This document shows positions 32,130 through 40,146 of a DNA stretch of 62,007 nt, piece by piece. Each line of letters opens with the position of its first letter. Within the stretch, counting starts at the first letter, position 1. The notes beneath the pieces are model-generated. The model had not been told where the DNA came from. It was given only the letters and a program-made list of their open reading frames with translations, and ran no database searches. The translations under genes and the position numbers were made by a program. This DNA comes from an uncultured Collinsella sp. (GTDB lineage Bacteria > Actinomycetota > Coriobacteriia > Coriobacteriales > Coriobacteriaceae): assembly GCA_900543025.1 (NCBI GenBank), contig UQPP01000007.1, positions 1-62,007 on the forward strand. Direction: 5' to 3'.

Positions 32130-33698
32130 ATGGACGACGCGAGCGAGCGTGCAATCGAAGAGGACATGCTCGATCAGTTCAATTACTTTGATGATGAGGA
32201 TGAGGAGCTAATCGATCGTCGTGAGCCGGCATCGCTTGACTCATTTGATCTGGTCGATGAGGAGCCCGACGAGGACGAGGGCGAATTAACGGAGCCCCCA
32301 CAGCCTTCGCGCCTTAACTCGCTGCTTTCGAGAGCCCCCATGCACCACGGCGTTCGTGCCGGCGCGCTCCATATGAAAACTGACTGGCACCAGATCGTGA
32401 CGGCAGGCGATGAACTTGCCGTCGATGCGCCGCTCACCGATAAATCATCCATCATCTGCCGCACCGGTATGCTTATGCTCGCGAGCGGAACGGGTGCCTG
32501 GCGCGTGCGCGATACCATGAATCGTGTTGCTGACGTGCTCGGCGTCACAATTCACGTCGACCTGAGTCTCCTATCGTTTGAGTGCACCTGCATCGAAGAT
32601 GGCCACTGCTTTAATGAGGTCGTTAGCTTGCCCACAACGGGCGTCAATACCCATCGCATTTGGATGATGGAGAGTTTCCTCAAGGAAATCGAGACCTATG
32701 GTCGTCGCTTCACGGTGCACGAGTATCACGAGATGCTCAAGACCGTTGAGAGTTCAAAACCTGATTACGCGCCTTGGCAACAGGGCCTTGCGGCGGCCTG
32801 CGCCTGTGGCGCCTTTGTCTTTTTACTTGGTGGCGGTCCTATTGAGATGGCATGCGCGTTCGTGGGCGCGGGTGTCGGCAACTTTGCCCGCTCCCATATT
32901 CTCAAGCAAGGCCTTGGTCAGTTCAGCGCGCTGACGACCGGTGTTGCGCTCGCTTGCGTTTCGTATCTGCTGGCATTGCTCGGCCTTGGCCAGGTCATAC
33001 CGGGGGCAATGTCGCACCAAGAAGGCTATATCGGCGCCATGCTCTTTGTGATTCCCGGCTTTCCGCTCATTACGGCAGGCCTCGACATCGCTAAGCTCGA
33101 CATGCGAAGCGGTATCGAGCGCCTTTCATATGCCGTATCGATTATTGTGATGGCGACCCTCGTAGGTTGGATGGTTGCCGAGTGTGTTGGCCTGGCGCCG
33201 GACGACTTTGCCCCACTGGGCCTTTCGCCGCTTGCCCTTACGCTCCTGCGCGTGGTGATGAGCTTCGTTGGTGTATTCGGCTTCTCGGTGATGTTCAACA
33301 GCCCGGTAAAGATGGCCGCGGCAGCTGGGTTGATCGGTGCCGTTTCCAATACCCTGCGTCTGACCCTTGTCGATGCGCCGACGATGATTCCCTTCCTGGG
33401 CCTCAGCACGGGAATGCCTCCCGAGGCAGCAGCGTTTATCGGCGCGCTGGTATCGGGTCTGCTGGCAAGCTTGGCCGAAGTCAAGCTCACCTACCCGCGC
33501 ATCGCCCTCACGGTGCCTTCGATTGTCATTATGGTGCCCGGTCTGTATCTCTATCGCTCTATGTATTACATGTGCACCTTCGACACAGTCAATATGCTCG
33601 GCTGGTTTGTGCGCGCAGTGCTCATCGTAGCGTTTCTGCCCGTTGGGCTGGGTGTGGCGAGAACTCTCACCGACCCCCGCTGGCGCCACACCAGCTAA
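32130..33698 (+). CDS. Threonine/serine exporter family membrane protein (ThrE type)
   Basis: A 522-residue protein with both halves of the ThrE family fused: an N-terminal DUF1212-type part and a C-terminal DUF3815-type part, about ten hydrophobic segments in all. An acidic N-terminal stretch (DQFNYFDDEDEELIDRRE) of about 70 residues is unlikely to be membrane-embedded. Family-like motifs are RTGMLMLASGTGAWRVRDTM near residue 110, FEMACAF-type GGGPIEMACAF, PGFPLITAGLDIAKLDMRSG and ALTVPSIVIMVPGLYLYRSM. Actinobacterial ThrE exports threonine and serine; the substrate here is inferred. GGGAG precedes the ATG. The gene stands alone between repeats. Confidence 0.85.
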   Translation: MDDASERAIEEDMLDQFNYFDDEDEELIDRREPASLDSFDLVDEEPDEDEGELTEPPQPSRLNSLLSRAPMHHGVRAGALHMKTDWHQIVTAGDELAVDAPLTDKSSIICRTGMLMLASGTGAWRVRDTMNRVADVLGVTIHVDLSLLSFECTCIEDGHCFNEVVSLPTTGVNTHRIWMMESFLKEIETYGRRFTVHEYHEMLKTVESSKPDYAPWQQGLAAACACGAFVFLLGGGPIEMACAFVGAGVGNFARSHILKQGLGQFSALTTGVALACVSYLLALLGLGQVIPGAMSHQEGYIGAMLFVIPGFPLITAGLDIAKLDMRSGIERLSYAVSIIVMATLVGWMVAECVGLAPDDFAPLGLSPLALTLLRVVMSFVGVFGFSVMFNSPVKMAAAAGLIGAVSNTLRLTLVDAPTMIPFLGLSTGMPPEAAAFIGALVSGLLASLAEVKLTYPRIALTVPSIVIMVPGLYLYRSMYYMCTFDTVNMLGWFVRAVLIVAFLPVGLGVARTLTDPRWRHTS

Positions 33699-33731
33699 TT
33701 GGTACAAGGGGGACAGGTTACTTTGCACCAA
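33699..33731. repeat. REP-like hairpin with GGGACAGGTT core (copy 2)
   Basis: TTGGTACAA (33699-33707) and TTTGCACCAA (33722-33731) flank GGGGGACAGGTTAC. As with copy 1 at 25812, it begins on the base after a stop codon. Confidence 0.65.
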
Positions 33732-33734
33732 ATG

Positions 33735-33801
33735 AGTTGCGGTGAAATAGGGACTGAATTGCTGCTTAAAGGGTCAAAACAGTCCGTATTCCACCGCAAC
33801 T
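33735..33801. repeat. 22-bp-armed inverted repeat after the exporter gene
   Basis: Left arm 33735-33756 (AGTTGCGGTGAAATAGGGAC and TG) and right arm 33780-33801 (CAGTCCGTATTCCACCGCAA and CT) pair at 20 of 22 positions around a 23-nt loop. Confidence 0.7.
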
Positions 33802-33916
33802 TATGGGGTCGGGGGATTATCGGTGCCCTGCATCTTCATAAACTCAACGCTTACGAAGCGCATGCGTTTCGTGCTAGGCTGGTTCCACCACATAAGTAGT
33901 CGCAGACGCGCGTACC

Positions 33917-33968
33917 ACGGGCGGGCGAGATGAAGTTCCAACAGCTCCATCTTGCCCGCCCGTTTTTG
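33917..33968 (+). terminator. Terminator-like hairpin upstream of the DUF2798-like gene
   Basis: ACGGGCGGGCGAGATG (33917-33932) and CATCTTGCCCGCCCGT (33948-33963) pair with one G-U, followed by TTTTTG. It lies 44 nt before the next ATG, so it either ends upstream transcription or attenuates the downstream gene. Confidence 0.7.
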
Positions 33969-34011
33969 TTGCGTGGCGCCGCGGTACAACACAGAGAGGA
34001 ATCTGCCCTTT

Positions 34012-34560
34012 ATGCCTATCAACAAACGAGAGAGCCTGCTGTTCACCTTTATCATGTGTTTTTGCATGGTGCTCTGGATGAGCATCTACAACGTTGCCCT
34101 GCAGCACGGGGCCATCAACGGCGAGGTCGTTGCCACTGCGTGGCTCGGTTTCCCCGTTGCCTACATTTTTGCCATGTGCTGCGACTGGTTCGTCGCCAGC
34201 CCGCTCGCCAAGGGTTTCGCCTTTAAGTAGTTGGTCACGCCGGGCAAGAGCTCGCCACTTGCCATGACGCTCGCCGTCAGCTCCTGCATGGTCGTTCCCA
34301 TGGTCATCATCATGTCGCTGTACGGTGCCTGTGAGGGTCTGACGCACATGCCCGGCGGCATCCTTGCGAACCTGTATTCCGTGCCCGCGATCTGGATGAT
34401 CAACATCCCGCATAATTTTGTGATGGCGCTGCCGTGGAACCTTTTGGTAGCCGGTCCGATTTCCCGCTTCGTCTTCCGTCGCGCCTTCCCTGTGGGGACG
34501 GTTTTCGAGGAGGAGCATGCCGAGCTCTTGGAGCAGGCTATGGCTCCTGAGTGCGAGTAG
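34012..34560 (+). pseudogene. DUF2798-like membrane protein interrupted by an in-frame TAG
   Basis: Two consecutive frames in the same phase, separated by one TAG (34228-34230), read together as one 182-codon protein of the DUF2798 kind. The first 72 codons (PINKRESLLFTFIMCFCMVL ... SPLAKGFAFK) and the rest (LVTPGKSSPLAMTLAVSSCM ... IPHNFVMALPWNLLVAGPIS) each hold two hydrophobic segments and similar sequence, as in the two-repeat family form. Nothing else is damaged, so this is a recent nonsense mutation, a read-through codon, or two independently translated halves (TTG 34231 is a possible restart but has no obvious ribosome binding site). GAGAGGA precedes ATG 34012. Function unknown. Confidence 0.7.
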
Positions 34561-34726
34561 CTCGCTTAGGGATCTGCTGAGCGCGGGCGACTTGCTTGGT
34601 TGGAGCCCTAAGCGTGGATAGCTCTCTCGGCGACATCGCGGGCGTGAGCGGTGCGCATGACCGGAGGGCCCGTGCTGCTCCGTTGCCCGACGTGCTAGCG
34701 CGCAGAACAATCTGTTGGTGCATTCG

Positions 34727-34760
34727 GCGGCTGCTGAAGCGTTTCGGCAGCCGCTTTTTA
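34727..34760 (+). terminator. Terminator after the DUF2798-like gene
   Basis: GCGGCTGCTGAA (34727-34738) and TTCGGCAGCCGC (34743-34754) flank a 4-nt loop, followed by TTTTTA. Confidence 0.88.
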
Positions 34761-34771
34761 TACGGAGTTTA

Positions 34772-34792
34772 AATACAACAGTCTGTTGTATT
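34772..34792 (+). promoter_or_regulatory. Perfect palindrome, candidate TetR-family operator
   Basis: AATACAACAG (34772-34781) and CTGTTGTATT (34783-34792) are perfect complements around one T. It lies 50 bp before the activase-like gene, whose 3' end overlaps a tetR gene, so control of the pair by that regulator is likely. A partial copy (AACAATCTGTTGG) lies near 34707. Confidence 0.7.
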
Positions 34793-34841
34793 ACGTAGAG
34801 TGGTATATCTCTAGCGGGAAAAATGCGAGAGACGGAGCATT

Positions 34842-37800
34842 ATGGCATTGCTAGTAGGACTGGACGTAGGGTCGACGACGACCAAAGTTTACGCGATGCA
34901 CGAGGATATGACCGAGGCGTGGTGGGGATATCGCCGCCACGGGGCGTGTCAGACAGCGAGCGTGCGCGCCATGCTCGGCGAGCTCGCCGAGCGCTTTCCC
35001 CATGAGTCACTGCGCGTTGCGGTGACCGGCTCGGGTGCGCGCGATATCGCGACCGCGCTGGGCGCCTCGTACGTTCAGGAGGTGGTCGCCAACGCGCTCG
35101 CGATCAGCAGGTTCTATCCGCAGACGCGCTGCGCCATCGAGCTGGGCGGCCAAGACGCCAAGATGATCTTCTTCCGCACCAACGATAAGGGAGACATCGA
35201 GGTTGCCGACATGCGCATGAACGGCTCGTGCGCAGGCGGTACCGGTGCATTTATCGACGAGATGGCAAAGCTCATGGGGGTCGGCACCGAATCGGGCGAG
35301 TTCGAGCAGCTCGCAAGCCGGGGAACGACCGTCCACGAGGTCTCGGGCCGCTGCGGCGTGTACGCAAAGACCGATATCCAGCCGCTGCTCAACGAGGGCA
35401 TTCCTACCACCGACCTGGCGCTTTCGGCGCTTCACGCGGTCGCCCGCCAAACGATCGGCGGTCTGGCCCAGGGTATCGACATCGAGCCGCCGGTAATCTT
35501 CGAGGGCGGTACGCTCGCCTACAACCCCACGCTGGTCCGCGTGTTCCGGGAGCAACTGAATCTATCGGACGATCAGGTTATCGTCCCGCGCGATCCGCAG
35601 ATCATGGTCGCGCGCGGTGCCGCCCTGTCGCTGACCGACATGTTCGCATCGTCCCAACCGATCGACCTTCCCGACGCTTTTGTCCGGCTGGATAAGCTCG
35701 AGACGGTCGCGCCCGCAAGCGGGGAGGGACGTCTTGCCCAGCCCTTTTTTGCCACACCTGCCGAGCAGGCGGATTTTACGGCACGCCATGGCAAAGAGAC
35801 GCCGGCAAAGGGTCCGGATGCGTATGCGCCCGGAGAGACGGTGCGTGTGGCGCTCGGTATCGATTCGGGGAGCACGACGACCAAGTTCGCCCTGGTCGAT
35901 GAGGCGGGTGAGCTTGTCGATTCGTTCTACGCGTCTAATAACGGCAGACCGCTCGACGTCGCCAAACAGGGTCTTGTCAGCTTGAAGAACCGCTGGGAGA
36001 CAGCGGGAGTCACGCTTGCGATCGATGCCGTGGGCACCACGGGATACGGCGAGGAGCTTTTCGCGCGCGCGTTCCACGCCGACTACCATACGGTCGAGAC
36101 GGTCGCGCACGCCCGCGCCGCGTGCGCATGCGTTCCCGATGCGACCTTCGTGCTCGACATCGGCGGACAGGATATGAAGGCCATCTGGCTCAACCACGGC
36201 GTGCTGACCGATATCGTCGTCAACGAGGCGTGCTCTGCGGGCTGCGGCTCGTTCCTCGAGGGTTTTGCCAAAAACCTCGGAATAGCCGTTGAGGATATCG
36301 CGACCGAGGCATTTTCGTCCAAAGCCCCCGCCGTTCTCGGCAGCCGCTGCACGGTGTTCATGAACAGCAGCGTCGTTTCCGAGCAGCGGCGCGGTAAGGG
36401 TCCGGGCGACATCATGGCCGGTCTCTGCCGTTCGATTATCGAGAACGTGTTCACCAAGGTCATTCGCGTTTCAAATCTCAACCGTCTGGGCGACAAAGTC
36501 GTCGTCCAGGGCGGCACGTTCCGAAACGACGCGGTGCTGCGCGCATTCGAGCAGTATCTGGGCAAACCCGTCACGCGTGCGCCCCACCCGGGGCTGATGG
36601 GCGCTATCGGTATCGCCCTGCTCGCGCGCGAGGAATGCCGCAAGGGCGACGCCGGCACGTCGTTTATCGGGCTCGATGCCGTGGAGCGCTTCGAGCATCG
36701 CGAGTTCGGCGGCGTTACCTGCCGTCGGTGCAACAACCGCTGCCAGCGCGCGGTCGTGGCATTTGGCGACGGCTCGCTTTACGTCACGGGCAATCGCTGC
36801 CCGCGCGGCGGCGCCATCTCATGGGATGAGCTCGTGCGCGAGGTTCCCGCGGCGGAGGAGCTGCGTCCGCAGGGTGCTTGCGAGGCACAGGCACCCGGCA
36901 CGGGGCGCGACCGGACCGCGGCTGCCCCCAATCTCTTTGTCGACCGCGAGAAGCTGCTGTTCGAGTCGTGCCCCACGGTTCCCGTCTGCGGGGGGCGCGA
37001 TGTCACGATCGGCATTCCCCGTGTGCTCGAGTTCTGGGACACCATGCCGTTCTGGTCGACGTTCTTCAGCACGCTCGGCTTTAAGGTGCGCGTCTCGGGA
37101 CGCAGCACCAAGGCGATGTACGAGCGCGGTCTGGCGCACGTCACATCCGACACCGTGTGCTTCCCGGCCAAGCTCGTCCACGGGCACATCCGCAATCTCG
37201 TCGACGCCGGCGTCGACCGCATCTTCATGCCCATCATCACGACGGTGCCCACCGAAAACACCGCCTCTACCAGCGAGTGGATGTGCGCCGTCGTAAAGGG
37301 ATACCCCTACGTGATGCGCAATTCCGATAACCCGGAGGAGCGTTTCGGCGTTCCGTTCGATACGCCGCTGTTCCACTGGTACGACGAGGGCGACCGAAAC
37401 CGCCAGCTCAAGGCGTGGTGCAAGGAGACCTTCGATATCGATGCCGACCTGGTTGCCAAGGCGACCGAGCAGGCGGACCGCGCGCAGCAGACGTTTGAGA
37501 ACCAGCTGCAGCTGCGCGGCAGGCAGGTGCTCGAGAACGTGCGCGAGGACGGCGGCTACGCGGTGGTGATCGCTTCGCGCCCGTACCACAACGACCCGCT
37601 GGTCAACCACGGGCTGCCCAAGCTCTTTTCTGAGCGCGGCATCCCCGTGCTGACGCCCGATGCGATGCCGGGGGTCTGCAACGTCGATCTTTCCAACAGC
37701 CGCATCGACATCGTGAACAACTACCATGCGCGCATGCTGTCGTGCGCGGTCATCGTCGCATCGACGCCCGAGCTCGAGCTCGTGCAGATGGGCAGCTTCG

Positions 37801-39281
37801 GCTGCGGCCACGATGCGTATCTCACCGACGAGATCGCGCGCATGATGGGCGAGATGGGCTCCAAGGTTCCGATGATGATCAAGCTCGATGAGAGCGACGT
37901 CGCCGGTCCCATGGGCATTCGCGTGCGTTCGTTTATCGAGTCGGTCAACCGTCGTCGCGCGGAGGAGCGTGCCGAGGGCGCCCGGGTGCACGCGGTCCAT
38001 CCGCTCGACGACCCGTATAAGGTCAAGTACACCAAGCGCGACCGGCACGACAAGATCGCGCTGGTCCCCAACACCTCCCATGCGTTCTGCAGGCTCATGA
38101 CCGCGGCGATGCGCAATCAAGGCGTGCGCGCCGAGGCCCTTGATATCGGGCGCGAGGATGTCATCCGCCTGGGCAAACGCTATGTGCACAACGACATCTG
38201 CTTCCCCGCGCAAATCGTGATCGGCGAGGCGCTCGCGGCACTCGAGAGCGGTAAGTACGACCCGCACGACGTCGCCGTGGTGACTGGCAAGTATATCGGC
38301 GACTGCCGCCTGACGCACTACATGCCCCTGCTGCGCCGCGCGCTCGACGACGCGGGATACGACTATGTCCCGGTGCTCACCAACGACGACGTCGATGCCC
38401 ACAATGCGCATCCGGGCTTCAAGCTCGGCCTTGGCCCGAGCATCCAGATCGCCTACGGTCTTCCCATGATCGATGCCCTCGAGGCCATGCTTAGGCGCAT
38501 CCGTCCCTACGAGCTCGAGAAGGGCGCGGCGGACGCTGCGTTCGACCGCGCGCTCGATGAGGTTATCGAGGGCATGGAGCGCTCCGGGCTGAGAGGCCAG
38601 GCGACGGGCTTCAAACGCGCGCTTGCGATCATGGACGCCGTTCCGTACGACCGCTCGAACCCGCATCCGACCGTTCTCATCGTGGGCGAGTACCTGCTCA
38701 ATTTCCATCTCGGCGCCAACCACGAGATCGAGCGCTACCTCGAGGACAACGGGCTCGAGGTCATCGAGGCGCGCATGACCGACGTGATCCGCAAGACCTA
38801 TTTCTACAAGCATGCGCAGTCGCGCGAGTTCCACGTCGACCTGTCGCTGCCCGAAAAGGCCTGGTACGCTACGGCGGACAACCTGTTCGAGCTCGCGCAC
38901 GACCGTTGCGACCGCCTGGGCGCGGCGAGCCCGCTCTACGAGCCGCCGACGCGCATGCCCGAGCTCGTGCGCGCGAGCGATAAGATCCTGCACCATACGT
39001 TCGATGCGGGCGAGGGCGTGCTGATTCCGGCGGAGATTCTCGAGCACGCCAAGCGCGGCTGCCGCAACTTCGTGATCCTGCAGCCGTTCGGGTGTCTGCC
39101 CAACCATGTCGTGGGGCGCGGGCTCATCCATGCGCTCAAGGAACAGTATCCCACGGCGCAGTTCCTGCCGCTCGACTACGATCCCGACGTGAGCTTCGCC
39201 AACGTGGAGAACCGTCTTCAGATGCTCATCATGAACGCCAAGGCGCAGGGGTGCGGTGAGGCGCATGGCGAGACCGCGTAA
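34842..39281 (+). CDS. 2-hydroxyacyl-CoA dehydratase activase-type protein (BadF/BcrA ATPase plus DUF2229)
   Basis: A 1479-residue protein with two ASKHA ATPase domains and a dehydratase-like half. Domain 1 (about 1-290) opens with GLDVGSTTTKVYAM and has NGSCAGGTGAFIDEMAKLMG with Cys near 130. Domain 2 (about 335-600) opens with GIDSGSTTTKFALV and has NEACSAGCGSFLEGF, the cysteines that hold the shared iron-sulfur cluster in known activases. A cysteine cluster follows (CRRCNNRCQRA and GNRCPRG near 630-655), then DUF2229-like and HgdB-like regions with DTVCFPAKLVHGHI and NDICFPAQIVIGEA. Family members use ATP to inject electrons for radical dehydration; the substrate here is unknown. It is preceded by a palindromic operator and overlaps tetR. 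Confidence 0.9.
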   Translation: MALLVGLDVGSTTTKVYAMHEDMTEAWWGYRRHGACQTASVRAMLGELAERFPHESLRVAVTGSGARDIATALGASYVQEVVANALAISRFYPQTRCAIELGGQDAKMIFFRTNDKGDIEVADMRMNGSCAGGTGAFIDEMAKLMGVGTESGEFEQLASRGTTVHEVSGRCGVYAKTDIQPLLNEGIPTTDLALSALHAVARQTIGGLAQGIDIEPPVIFEGGTLAYNPTLVRVFREQLNLSDDQVIVPRDPQIMVARGAALSLTDMFASSQPIDLPDAFVRLDKLETVAPASGEGRLAQPFFATPAEQADFTARHGKETPAKGPDAYAPGETVRVALGIDSGSTTTKFALVDEAGELVDSFYASNNGRPLDVAKQGLVSLKNRWETAGVTLAIDAVGTTGYGEELFARAFHADYHTVETVAHARAACACVPDATFVLDIGGQDMKAIWLNHGVLTDIVVNEACSAGCGSFLEGFAKNLGIAVEDIATEAFSSKAPAVLGSRCTVFMNSSVVSEQRRGKGPGDIMAGLCRSIIENVFTKVIRVSNLNRLGDKVVVQGGTFRNDAVLRAFEQYLGKPVTRAPHPGLMGAIGIALLAREECRKGDAGTSFIGLDAVERFEHREFGGVTCRRCNNRCQRAVVAFGDGSLYVTGNRCPRGGAISWDELVREVPAAEELRPQGACEAQAPGTGRDRTAAAPNLFVDREKLLFESCPTVPVCGGRDVTIGIPRVLEFWDTMPFWSTFFSTLGFKVRVSGRSTKAMYERGLAHVTSDTVCFPAKLVHGHIRNLVDAGVDRIFMPIITTVPTENTASTSEWMCAVVKGYPYVMRNSDNPEERFGVPFDTPLFHWYDEGDRNRQLKAWCKETFDIDADLVAKATEQADRAQQTFENQLQLRGRQVLENVREDGGYAVVIASRPYHNDPLVNHGLPKLFSERGIPVLTPDAMPGVCNVDLSNSRIDIVNNYHARMLSCAVIVASTPELELVQMGSFGCGHDAYLTDEIARMMGEMGSKVPMMIKLDESDVAGPMGIRVRSFIESVNRRRAEERAEGARVHAVHPLDDPYKVKYTKRDRHDKIALVPNTSHAFCRLMTAAMRNQGVRAEALDIGREDVIRLGKRYVHNDICFPAQIVIGEALAALESGKYDPHDVAVVTGKYIGDCRLTHYMPLLRRALDDAGYDYVPVLTNDDVDAHNAHPGFKLGLGPSIQIAYGLPMIDALEAMLRRIRPYELEKGAADAAFDRALDEVIEGMERSGLRGQATGFKRALAIMDAVPYDRSNPHPTVLIVGEYLLNFHLGANHEIERYLEDNGLEVIEARMTDVIRKTYFYKHAQSREFHVDLSLPEKAWYATADNLFELAHDRCDRLGAASPLYEPPTRMPELVRASDKILHHTFDAGEGVLIPAEILEHAKRGCRNFVILQPFGCLPNHVVGRGLIHALKEQYPTAQFLPLDYDPDVSFANVENRLQMLIMNAKAQGCGEAHGETA

Positions 39282-39954
39282 GGACGCCGATGCGCCCGAT
39301 GCGCGCACCCGTATCATCGAGGCGTTTTGGGAGCTCATCGAGAACAACAGCATCTTCGAGCTGTCGGTTGGCGAGGTGACCCGCGCCGCCCAGTGCAATC
39401 GCGGAACGTTTTACTACTATTTTCACGATTTCGATGAACTCGTCGCCATCGCCATAGCCCAGCTGCTGCAGGATAACGAGCTCATCACCGATGCCCTCTG
39501 GCATTTTTCGAGCGAGGGCGACCTTTCGGCGTTCGACCGGCGCGACGTCCGCTGCCTGCTGCGGCGCATCGTCATCACCATGAGGGCGGGTGCCGCCGAG
39601 CAGGTCGTGCAGGGCATCCATACGATCATCATCGACCGCGTGAGAGAGATCGTCCACCCCGACGGAGAAGAGCTCAAGGCAGATTCGAGCTTTGCGGTGG
39701 GCTTTCTGGTCTCGGGCATCATGGGCTTTGTGATGGCGGTCGGCTTTGCCCGGGAGGGCGGCGAGGAGATAGATCTCGAGCAGCTGGGGGACAGCGCGTG
39801 CGCGTACCTGAGGGCGGTCGCCATGCAGACGGTGGAAACGGTCGCGCAAGTCGAGGGCGTCGATACATCCGAGCTGCTCGAACGCGTCTCCAAGGAGGCC
39901 GATGCCTATCGCGCATCGCGTGCGACGAGTCCCGACGTGGTGAAAGACGCCTAG
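39265..39954 (+). CDS. TetR family transcriptional regulator
   Basis: A 229-residue regulator. The N-terminal helix-turn-helix reads ARTRIIEAFWELIENNSIFE, then SVGEVTRAAQCNRGTFYYYF near residue 40, a classic TetR recognition region. The C-terminal part is an all-helical ligand domain of unknown ligand with one hydrophobic stretch (GFLVSGIMGFVMAVGFA). Its start lies inside the end of the activase gene (overlap 17 bp), so the two are translated together. An in-frame GTG at 39256 is an alternative start. The perfect palindrome at 34772-34792 is its best candidate operator, giving autoregulation (inference). Confidence 0.9.
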   Translation: MARPRKDADAPDARTRIIEAFWELIENNSIFELSVGEVTRAAQCNRGTFYYYFHDFDELVAIAIAQLLQDNELITDALWHFSSEGDLSAFDRRDVRCLLRRIVITMRAGAAEQVVQGIHTIIIDRVREIVHPDGEELKADSSFAVGFLVSGIMGFVMAVGFAREGGEEIDLEQLGDSACAYLRAVAMQTVETVAQVEGVDTSELLERVSKEADAYRASRATSPDVVKDA

Positions 39955-40091
39955 GGTTTCTCTTGCGGGGCGCCTGTCGCGCATCGCGCGGTGAGTCCCG
40001 CGATGCGGTCATAACCTGCATTCATGTGAGCCGGGTTTATAGATATTCCTCCAGCTGTTAACATAGACAACCTGTGGGTAAAGAGACAAAA

Positions 40092-40115
40092 GCGCCGCCG
40101 ACGGGCGGGCGTTTT
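40092..40115 (+). terminator. Hairpin before clpC
   Basis: CGCCGCC-GACG-GGCGGGCG type stem (about 40093-40111) followed by TTTT, between tetR and clpC. It may end the activase-tetR transcript or sit in the clpC leader. Confidence 0.5.
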
Positions 40116-40146
40116 GATTTCGATGAACTCATGTAAGGAAACGAGC

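Noticed and set aside
36819..39398. 859-codon open frame antisense to the activase gene
   Set aside because: It is a GC-rich shadow frame; its His/Val/Leu-rich translation has no domain and the plus strand encodes a clear family.
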